Shown piece by piece: positions 1 through 5,174 of a DNA stretch of 9,990 nucleotides (the stretch's first letter is position 1; every line of letters starts with the position of its first letter). The position numbers were made by a program, and so were the translations under genes. The stretch is taken from the NCBI GenBank assembly GCA_002414205.1, contig DHYQ01000059.1, forward strand, positions 1 to 9,990, read 5' to 3'. The notes beneath the pieces were generated by a model. It worked only from the letters and a program-made list of their open reading frames with translations, did not search any database and was not told where the DNA came from. This DNA is from Gallionellaceae bacterium UBA5126. GTDB lineage: Bacteria > Pseudomonadota > Gammaproteobacteria > Burkholderiales > Gallionellaceae.

Positions 1-386
1 AGCCGCGTGCAGCGCCCCAATTCAGCGGGCAGGGTGCGAATCTGGTTATCGGTCAGAATCAGCCAGCGCAACTTTTCCGGCAGCGCGGCGGCGGGTACGT
101 GACCAATCTGATTGGCCTTGAAACCCACCATCTCCAACGCGGCGCAGCGCCCCAGTACCGCAGGCAACTCGGTAAAACGATTGTCTGAGCAAAAAATCAC
201 CCGCAACTTGTGCAGACGCGGCAAGTCCTCCGGCAAGCGCGACAAGGCATTGCCGGACAAATTCAACACCTCCAGCGAGTCCGCCAGGGTAAAAATTTCT
301 TCAGGAAACTCAGTCAGCCCGCAAGACAAATCCAGTCGGGTAATGCCCGCCAATTCGCCAGCGCGCAGGGAATCTAACGTGTGCAT
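1..386 (-). CDS. Leucine-rich-repeat protein, N-terminal part (possible LRR protein kinase)
   Basis: Partial gene: the ATG at 386 reads leftwards off the window edge, giving 128 codons with no stop. After a short N-terminus beginning MHTLDSLRAGELAG there are regular repeats of 22-23 residues, starting near residues 15, 38, 61, 84 and 106. They have the LxxLxLSxNxLxxLP pattern (for example LEVLNLSGNALSRLP and LRWLILTDNQIRTLP), so the leucine-rich-repeat fold is clear. From memory, this N-terminus resembles a Pseudomonas-type family in which the LRR block is followed by a Ser/Thr protein kinase domain; that part would lie outside the window, so the kinase is inference only. No Shine-Dalgarno sequence precedes the ATG. 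The 7 nt before it adjoin a 94-bp palindromic repeat, so the leader is repeat-derived. It follows engB on the same strand, but the 109-bp gap is mostly that repeat. Confidence 0.85.
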   Translation of the reverse strand, partial: MHTLDSLRAGELAGITRLDLSCGLTEFPEEIFTLADSLEVLNLSGNALSRLPEDLPRLHKLRVIFCSDNRFTELPAVLGRCAALEMVGFKANQIGHVPAAALPEKLRWLILTDNQIRTLPAELGRCTR

Positions 387-393
387 GGGGTTG

Positions 394-487
394 GTAGGGT
401 GCAATAAGCAACGCGCATTGCACCAGATGTCAGAAAAATTTCCAATTCAACGAATTGGTGCAATGCGCTGTGCTTATTGCACCCTAC
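394..487. repeat. 94-bp imperfect palindromic element (MITE/REP-like)
   Basis: Two 31-nt arms form an inverted repeat: 394-424 (GTAGGGTGCAATAAGCA..) and 457-487 (..TGCTTATTGCACCCTAC). They match at 29 of 31 positions; the only differences are an adjacent AC/CA pair. The 32-nt centre contains a second short palindrome, CCAATTC-AAC-GAATTGG (442-458), which competes for the first two bases of the right arm. It starts 8 nt past the engB stop codon and ends 7 nt before the LRR start codon. I see no clear target-site duplication and no ORF, so any mobility would need a transposase elsewhere. The RNA hairpin is not followed by a U-tract in the gene direction, so it is not a classic intrinsic terminator. 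From memory, GTAGGGTGCAATAAGC-type palindromes are dispersed in several proteobacterial genomes; copy number here cannot be seen. Confidence 0.8.
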
Positions 488-495
488 GAATAATG

Positions 496-1119
496 CTATT
501 CGGCAGCCGGTTCGGCGGGCACGTCGCCACCTGCTAACCATGCGCCAATCACCCCATCCGCCTCATCCACCCCTTGTTTTTTCAAACTGGAGAACAGTTG
601 CACGCTGCATTGTGGAAAAAACTCTTCCAGGTGTTTGCGGACTTTGAACAGGGTGGCGTTGGCTTGTTGGCGGCTGAGTTTGTCGGCTTTGGTCAGCAGG
701 ATGTGCACGGGTTTGTTGGTGGGGGCGAACCAGTCGAGCATGGTTTCGTCGAGTTCGGTCAGCGGGTGGCGCACGTCCATGATGACCACCAGCCCGACCA
801 GTTCCTGGCGTTTTTTCAGGTATTCACTCAGCAGGGCTTCCCAGTGGCGTTTGCTGGCCGGGGGGACTTTGGCGTAGCCGTAGCCGGGCAAGTCCACCAG
901 GTATTGCCCGTTGCCGAGGGTGAAGTAGTTGATGTGCTGGGTGCGGCCCGGCGTTTTGCTGGTGAAAGCCAGCCGGGTGTGGTCGGCCAGGGTGTTGATG
1001 GCGCTGGATTTCCCGGCGTTGGAGCGGCCCACGAAGGCCACTTCGCGCCCGCCGAGTTGCGGCAGGTCGCGGAAGTGGTTGACCGTGGTGAAGAATTGCG
1101 CGGAGCGGAACAGGGCCAT
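496..1119 (-). CDS. engB: EngB (YihA/YsxC) ribosome-biogenesis GTP-binding protein
   Basis: The 207-residue length is typical of the TrmE-Era-EngA-EngB-Septin GTPase family. EngB is a cytoplasmic GTPase needed for late 50S subunit assembly. All nucleotide-binding motifs are visible: G1 GRSNAGKSS (31-39), G2 TPGRTQ (56-61), G3 DLPGYG (76-81), G4 TKAD (143-146) and G5 SSLKKQG (177-183). The N-terminus (SAQFF.. followed by [11 protein letters not shown]) is characteristic of EngB rather than Era or Der. The C-terminal tail is short and rich in Ala, Pro and Glu. The ATG at 1119 lies 6 bp after the hemL stop codon, so the two genes are probably cotranscribed; no good Shine-Dalgarno is visible in that gap. 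The gene is followed after 8 nt by the 394-487 palindrome. Identification is secure. Confidence 0.97.
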   Translation of the reverse strand: MALFRSAQFFTTVNHFRDLPQLGGREVAFVGRSNAGKSSAINTLADHTRLAFTSKTPGRTQHINYFTLGNGQYLVDLPGYGYAKVPPASKRHWEALLSEYLKKRQELVGLVVIMDVRHPLTELDETMLDWFAPTNKPVHILLTKADKLSRQQANATLFKVRKHLEEFFPQCSVQLFSSLKKQGVDEADGVIGAWLAGGDVPAEPAAE

Positions 1120-1125
1120 GAAGGG

Positions 1126-2406
1126 TTACCAGTTGGCGAAGATGGTTTCGGCGGCGGCGATGGTGGCGGCGATGTCGTCCGGGGTGTGGGCGGCGGAGAC
1201 AAAACCGGCTTCAAAGGCCGAGGGGGCGAGGTAGTGCCCGGCGTCCAGCATGGCGTGGAAGAAGCGGTTGAAGGCTTCTTTGTCGCAGGCCATGACTTCG
1301 GCGTAGCTGGTGGGCAGGCTGGCGCTGAAGTACAGGCCGAACATGCCGCCGACCGATTGGGCGCAGAAGGCGATGCCGTGCTTGTGCGCGGCGGCGGTCA
1401 GGCCTGTGGTCAGTTGTTGCGCCAGCGCGGACAGGTTGGCGTAGAAGCCGTCGGCCTGCACCAGTTTCAGCGTGGTCAGGCCAGCGGCCACGGCGATGGG
1501 GTTGCCGGACAGGGTGCCCGCTTGATACACCGCGCCCAGCGGAGCCAGGCATTGCATGATGTCGCGGCGACCGCCAAACGCGGCAGCGGGCAAACCGCCG
1601 CCCATGACTTTGCCCAGTGTCACCAGGTCGGGTTTTACGCCGTAATAGCCTTGCGCGCCTTGCAGGCTGACGCGGAAGCCGGTCATCACTTCGTCCAGAA
1701 TCAGCACCGCGCCGTGCTGGGTGCACAAGTCGCGCAGGGCTTGCAGGAATTCGGGCTTGGGCGCGACCAGGTTCATGTTGCCCGCCACGGGTTCAACAAT
1801 CACGGCAGCGATTTCGCTGCCCATGTTGGCGAAGGCTTGCGTCAGCCCGGCCACGTCGTTGTAGTCCAGCACGGTGGTCAGGGCGGCGATTTCGGCAGGC
1901 ACGCCGGAGGAGCTGGGTTGGCCGAAAGTCAGCGCGCCGGAACCGGCCTTGACCAGCAGACCGTCGGAATGGCCGTGGTAGCAGCCTTCAAACTTGACGA
2001 TGCGGCTGCGCCCGGTGAAGCCCCGCGCCAGACGAATCGCACTCATGGTGGCTTCGGTGCCGGAGCTGACCAAGCGCACCATTTCCAGACTGGGCAACAG
2101 GCGGCACAGCAATTCGGCCATTTCCAGTTCGGCAGCGGTGGGCGCGCCAAAGCCCAAACCTTGCGCGGCGGCGGCTTGCACGGCCTGTACCACTTCCGGG
2201 TGGCAGTGACCGACGATCATCGGCCCCCAGGAGCCAACGTAGTCGGTATAGCGCTTGCCGTCGGCATCCCACACATGCGCGCCCTGACCGCGCTGGAAAA
2301 ACAGCGGCGTGCCGCCCACCGAGCGGAACGCCCGCACCGGCGAATTCACCCCGCCGGGAATGCGTTGTTGCGAAGATTCAAACAGTTCTTGATTGTGAGA
2401 GGTCAT
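1126..2406 (-). CDS. hemL: Glutamate-1-semialdehyde 2,1-aminomutase
   Basis: HemL is a PLP-dependent class III aminotransferase-fold enzyme. It converts glutamate-1-semialdehyde to 5-aminolevulinate, the last step of the C5 route that feeds haem and other tetrapyrroles; it acts as a cytoplasmic dimer. The 426-residue product is full length for the family. Diagnostic segments are [13 protein letters not shown] (15-27), the phosphate-binding SSGTEA (114-119), GCYHGHSDG (141-149), [11 protein letters not shown] (235-245, with Asp238 contacting the PLP ring nitrogen) and [17 protein letters not shown] (263-279, with Lys266 as the Schiff-base lysine). The ATG at 2406 matches the usual family start; only a weak GAAAG precedes it. 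The upstream 167 bp contain a palindromic element (2468-2570), so hemL may rely on its own promoter in the 60 bp between that repeat and the start. I could not identify such a promoter with confidence. Confidence 0.98.
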   Translation of the reverse strand: MTSHNQELFESSQQRIPGGVNSPVRAFRSVGGTPLFFQRGQGAHVWDADGKRYTDYVGSWGPMIVGHCHPEVVQAVQAAAAQGLGFGAPTAAELEMAELLCRLLPSLEMVRLVSSGTEATMSAIRLARGFTGRSRIVKFEGCYHGHSDGLLVKAGSGALTFGQPSSSGVPAEIAALTTVLDYNDVAGLTQAFANMGSEIAAVIVEPVAGNMNLVAPKPEFLQALRDLCTQHGAVLILDEVMTGFRVSLQGAQGYYGVKPDLVTLGKVMGGGLPAAAFGGRRDIMQCLAPLGAVYQAGTLSGNPIAVAAGLTTLKLVQADGFYANLSALAQQLTTGLTAAAHKHGIAFCAQSVGGMFGLYFSASLPTSYAEVMACDKEAFNRFFHAMLDAGHYLAPSAFEAGFVSAAHTPDDIAATIAAAETIFANW

Positions 2407-2467
2407 GGTGTGGGCTTTCTGTACAAGTTGGTTTTATGTTTTGCGGCTTAATTCCGCTGATTTTCAT

Positions 2468-2570
2468 TCCCTCCCCCTAGCAGGGGGAGGGTTAGGGTGG
2501 GGGTTGAGGCTGTCATCTTGACGGAACGCTTCAACCCCCATCCCCGCCTTCCCCCTGCTAGGGGGAAGGA
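2468..2570. repeat. Double-hairpin C/G-run palindromic element between thiE and hemL
   Basis: Two 40-nt arms, 2468-2507 and 2531-2570, form an inverted repeat matching at 34 of 40 positions, with a 23-nt spacer. Each arm also carries a perfect 10-bp hairpin. On the left, CCCTCCCCCT (2469-2478) pairs with AGGGGGAGGG (2482-2491) around the loop AGC. On the right, CCTTCCCCCT (2547-2556) pairs with AGGGGGAAGG (2560-2569) around the loop GCT. The inner ends carry GGGGGTTGA and its complement TCAACCCCC. The element begins 3 nt after the thiE stop codon. No U-tract follows either hairpin in the gene direction. The overall look (CCCTCCCCCT..AGGGGGAGGGTTAGGGTGGGGG) recalls a widespread dispersed intergenic repeat type, by memory only. 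It may affect transcript ends or stability between thiE and hemL. Confidence 0.82.
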
Positions 2571-2573
2571 GTG

Positions 2574-3209
2574 TTATGTGGAATTACCAGTTGCCAAGTC
2601 GGCAAACTGCCTTGCCACCGTTTCGCGCTCCTCCGTGCCATACAGCGCGGAAATCACCGCCACGGCATCGGCTCCGGCGGCGAAAAGTTGCGTGGCGTTG
2701 TCCAGCGTGATGCCGCCAATCGCCACCAGCGGCACGCCGAGTGACCGCGCTTGTTGCAGCAATTCTGGCTGGGCGGCGACGGCGTTGGGCTTGACCGTGG
2801 AGGCGAAAAAGCTGCCGAAGGCCACGTAATCCGCGCCGTCGGCCACTGCCGTTTCCGCCAGCGCCAGCCGGTTGTAGCAAGACACGCCAATCAGCTTGTC
2901 CGAGCCGAGCACCGCCCGCGCCGCCGCCAACGTGCCATCTTCGCCGCCGATATGTACCCCGTCGGCATCCACGGCACGGGCCAAATCGGCATCGTCGTTG
3001 ACGATAAAAGTGCAGGCAAATTCGCGGGTCAGGGCGCGCAGGGCGTGGGCTTGTGCCAGTTGCAGTGCCGCGTCGGCCCGTTTGTTGCGGTATTGCAGCA
3101 CCCGCGCCCCGCCTTGCAACACTTGGCGGGTTTGGCGCAGCAGTTCGGGGGTGTCTAGCAAATCCGGGGTGATGGCATACAGCCCGCTAATTGTTGTGCG
3201 CAGGCTCAT
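2574..3209 (-). CDS. thiE: Thiamine phosphate synthase (ThiE)
   Basis: ThiE joins HMP pyrophosphate to thiazole phosphate, giving thiamine monophosphate and pyrophosphate; it is a cytoplasmic TIM barrel. The 211-residue product from the chosen start equals the usual family length. Motifs in order are QYRNK (39-43, pyrophosphate-binding region), FIVNDD (68-73, metal and substrate Asn/Asp), DGVHIGGED (83-91), GVSCYN (108-113), DYVAFGSFF (127-135), TVKPN (138-142), VAIGGIT (162-168) and AVISALY (184-190). I chose the ATG at 3209 over the in-frame GTG at 3224 because GAGGA lies 5 nt before it and the GTG only adds MARTK. The gene overlaps the end of thiD by 23 bp, which points to translational coupling with the enzyme that supplies its substrate. 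The palindrome 2468-2570 follows just after the stop. Confidence 0.96.
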   Translation of the reverse strand: MSLRTTISGLYAITPDLLDTPELLRQTRQVLQGGARVLQYRNKRADAALQLAQAHALRALTREFACTFIVNDDADLARAVDADGVHIGGEDGTLAAARAVLGSDKLIGVSCYNRLALAETAVADGADYVAFGSFFASTVKPNAVAAQPELLQQARSLGVPLVAIGGITLDNATQLFAAGADAVAVISALYGTEERETVARQFADLATGNST

Positions 3210-4017
3210 CTTCGTCCTCGCCACGCGCCCAGAACAGGCGATCGGGAATGTGTTGCCCCATGCCGGGGCGGAAGCCGTTGTTGAGCGCTTGCCAGGTGTA
3301 TTCCTGCGCCTCCTTCACTGCCTCCGGCACGGAGACATCCAGCGCCAGTAGCGAGGCAATGGCCGAGGCCAGCGTGCAGCCGGAGCCGTGGTAGCTGTGC
3401 GGCAGACGCGGCCAGCGGTCACTGCGCACGATGCCGCGCTCGTTGTACAGGGTGTTAATCACTTGTTGGGTCGGCTCGTGGGTGCCGGTAATCAGCACAT
3501 ATTCGCAGCCCATGGACAAAATCCGCCGCGCACATTCGGCCAGCGACAATTCTTCATCCTCGTCGGCTCCGGCCAAGCGGCGCGCTTCCAGACTATTGGG
3601 GGTGACGAGGGTGCATTGCGGAATCAGCAATTCGCGCATGGCATCCAGCATATCGGCGTCGCTCAACTCATCGCCGCGCCCGGAGGCCAGCACCGGATCC
3701 AGCACAAACGGCACGTCGGGGTAATCGGCCAGCACCTCGGCCACGGCGGCGATGTTTTCCACGCTGCCGATGAGGCCCATCTTGAACGCCGCTACTGGCA
3801 CATCCTCCAGCATGGCGCGGGCCTGATCCACCACCAAGTCTGGCTCCATGGGCAATACCTCCTCCACGCCCACGGTGTCTTGCACCGTGACACCCGTCAC
3901 AACGGACAGCGGGAAGCAGCCCATGCTGGAAATGGTCAGGATATCAGCCTGCAACCCCGCCCCGCCGCTGGGGTCGGTGGCGGCAAAACTCATGACGAGG
4001 GGAAAGGAGTCGGACAT
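3187..4017 (-). CDS. thiD: Hydroxymethylpyrimidine/phosphomethylpyrimidine kinase (ThiD)
   Basis: ThiD phosphorylates HMP and then HMP phosphate to HMP pyrophosphate, the pyrimidine substrate of ThiE. The 276-residue product is a full ribokinase-like kinase. Visible family signatures are SFAATDPSGGAGLQAD (10-25, substrate-binding N-terminal strand), KMG (79-81), LDPV (106-109), LVTPNSLEA (137-145) and the anion-hole/catalytic segment GSGCTLASA (211-219), where Cys214 takes the catalytic-base position as in E. coli ThiD. The C-terminus is unusually acidic (ARGEDEDEPAHNN), but this stretch also encodes the thiE ribosome-binding site and start. Translation starts at ATG 4017, with no convincing Shine-Dalgarno. 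It lies 77 bp after the stop of the cyclase response regulator, and no terminator is visible in that gap, so readthrough from the signalling genes is possible. Confidence 0.97.
   Translation of the reverse strand: MSDSFPLVMSFAATDPSGGAGLQADILTISSMGCFPLSVVTGVTVQDTVGVEEVLPMEPDLVVDQARAMLEDVPVAAFKMGLIGSVENIAAVAEVLADYPDVPFVLDPVLASGRGDELSDADMLDAMRELLIPQCTLVTPNSLEARRLAGADEDEELSLAECARRILSMGCEYVLITGTHEPTQQVINTLYNERGIVRSDRWPRLPHSYHGSGCTLASAIASLLALDVSVPEAVKEAQEYTWQALNNGFRPGMGQHIPDRLFWARGEDEDEPAHNN
3215..3219 (-). promoter_or_regulatory. Ribosome-binding site deciding the thiE start
   Basis: GAGGA on the minus strand sits 5 nt upstream of the ATG at 3209, inside the last codons of thiD. It favours the ATG over the in-frame GTG at 3224, which the motif would lie downstream of. 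Confidence 0.65.
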
Positions 4018-4094
4018 GATGGCAGGTTCTGGAGTGGCTAAAGAGCGGTCATTTTACCTGAAAGCATCCGGCGTCGAGACATTTTGCCCGTTGC

Positions 4095-5174
4095 TCAACA
4101 GGTGTAGATTTCCAGCGCCTGTTGGCGGCCACGCAGGGTGGTCAGGCCCAATGGACGCAGACAGGCAGGCGGTGTGCCGCGCAACATGGCCGCGCTGAGG
4201 ATGATGTCCACGTGATGCTCGCGGCACAGGCTTTCCAGGCGGCTGGCGGTGTTCACGGTGTCGCCGATCAGGGTGAATTCCATGCGGTGGGCACTGCCAA
4301 CCAGCCCGGCCACCATGGGCCCGGCGTGCAGGCCCATGGCGATGGCAAAGGGTGCTTCGTTGCTGCGCCGGGCGTTCAGTTCGGTGACGACATGGCGGAT
4401 GGCTTGTGCGGCGCGCAGCGCGGCGGCGCGACAATCCTCCAGTTCAAACGGTGTACCGAACACCGCCATAAAGGCGTCGCCGAGGTATTTGTTGATAAAA
4501 CCGCCTTCGCGTTCGATGCAGGCAGCAGCCTCGCCAAAAAAGGTGTTAAGGAAATGGATCACCTGATGCGGATCACGCGATTCGGCATAGGCGGTGAAAT
4601 GGCGAATGTCGCAGAACAGCACCGCGCCTTCAGCCACATCGCCGCTCATCTGCATGCCTTTGTGCAGCAAGTGGTCACGGATGCGCGGATCGACCACCTT
4701 GCCGAAGATGTCCTCGATTTTTTCGATTTGCGCCACGCGGCGGTTGACCTCGGCTTCCAGATAGTCGTTCTGGTTGCGCAAGAAATCCGCTGAGGCTTTC
4801 AGCGCCAGATGGGTTTTGATGCGCGCCAAAACGATGGGCGGGCTAATTGGTTTGGTGATGTAGTCCGCCGCACCCAGCAAAAAACCGTTGGTTTCGTCGT
4901 CGATTTCCGATTTGGCGGTGACAAAGATAATCGGAATGTCGCGGGTTTGCGGGTTGGCCTTGAGTTGGCGGCAAACTTCGTAGCCGTCCATCTCCGGCAT
5001 CATCACGTCCAGCAGGATTAAATCGGGTGGCTTGGGCGAGGCGGCGATTTTCAATGCCAGCGCGCCGCTTTTCGCTACCTTGATGACATATTCCTCGTGC
5101 AAAATGCTTTTGAGCACCTCGATGTTTTCCTGGGTGTCATCGACAATCAGGACGGATTTCTTATCTGGTTCCAT
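4095..5174 (-). CDS. Response regulator with class III adenylate cyclase output domain
   Basis: This 359-residue cytoplasmic protein has a REC receiver (about 5-125), a helical linker (about 126-175) and a class III nucleotide cyclase domain (about 180-359). The receiver has the acidic pair Asp12-Asp13, phosphoacceptor Asp56 in LILLDVMMPEMDG, Thr86 and Lys108 (YITKP). The cyclase has both metal-binding aspartates, Asp189 (FCDIRHFT) and Asp233 (KYLGDAFMAVFG). Base-selecting Lys229 and Thr301 (FTLIGDTVN) match the Lys/Thr pair of CyaC-type bacterial adenylate cyclases, and transition-state residues Asn308 and Arg312 are present. ATP-to-cAMP activity is therefore expected; cGMP is less likely. 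Its ATG overlaps the stop codon of the hybrid kinase gene (TGATG), so that kinase is the probable phosphodonor. The linker segment FGKVVDPRIRDHLL resembles the signalling helix usually found before such cyclase domains. A gap of 77 bp separates it from thiD. Confidence 0.93.
   Translation of the reverse strand: MEPDKKSVLIVDDTQENIEVLKSILHEEYVIKVAKSGALALKIAASPKPPDLILLDVMMPEMDGYEVCRQLKANPQTRDIPIIFVTAKSEIDDETNGFLLGAADYITKPISPPIVLARIKTHLALKASADFLRNQNDYLEAEVNRRVAQIEKIEDIFGKVVDPRIRDHLLHKGMQMSGDVAEGAVLFCDIRHFTAYAESRDPHQVIHFLNTFFGEAAACIEREGGFINKYLGDAFMAVFGTPFELEDCRAAALRAAQAIRHVVTELNARRSNEAPFAIAMGLHAGPMVAGLVGSAHRMEFTLIGDTVNTASRLESLCREHHVDIILSAAMLRGTPPACLRPLGLTTLRGRQQALEIYTC

Noticed and set aside
394..487. 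Insertion-sequence remnant with target-site duplication
   Set aside because: The flanking bases (387-393 and 488-495) show no direct repeat and there is no transposase fragment, so only a repeat call is supported.
112..537. 141-codon plus-strand open frame across the LRR gene and palindrome
   Set aside because: It runs antisense through the LRR repeats, across the palindromic element and into the engB end, with no recognisable protein features.
574..2451. 625-codon open frame on the plus strand
   Set aside because: It is antisense to engB and hemL, both of which have complete catalytic motifs. Its translation is a low-complexity Gly/Gln/His/Val mix typical of frames opposite GC-rich genes, and no domain is recognisable.
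2468..2570. Intrinsic terminators for thiE
   Set aside because: The hairpins are strong but neither is followed by a T-run on the minus strand. Their paired, inverted layout fits a dispersed repeat better.
4051..4079. Sigma-70 promoter for thiD
   Set aside because: TAAAAT on the minus strand is a fair -10 box, but the -35 position (TCTCGA at 17-bp spacing) matches poorly and there is no extended -10, so it is not listed as a feature.
4018..4094. Possible TPP riboswitch before thiD
   Set aside because: An ACCTGA string occurs at 4056-4061, but on the plus strand, opposite to thiD. The other conserved parts (CTGAGA, GGGGTGC-like) are absent and the 77-bp space is too short for the full aptamer plus an expression platform.
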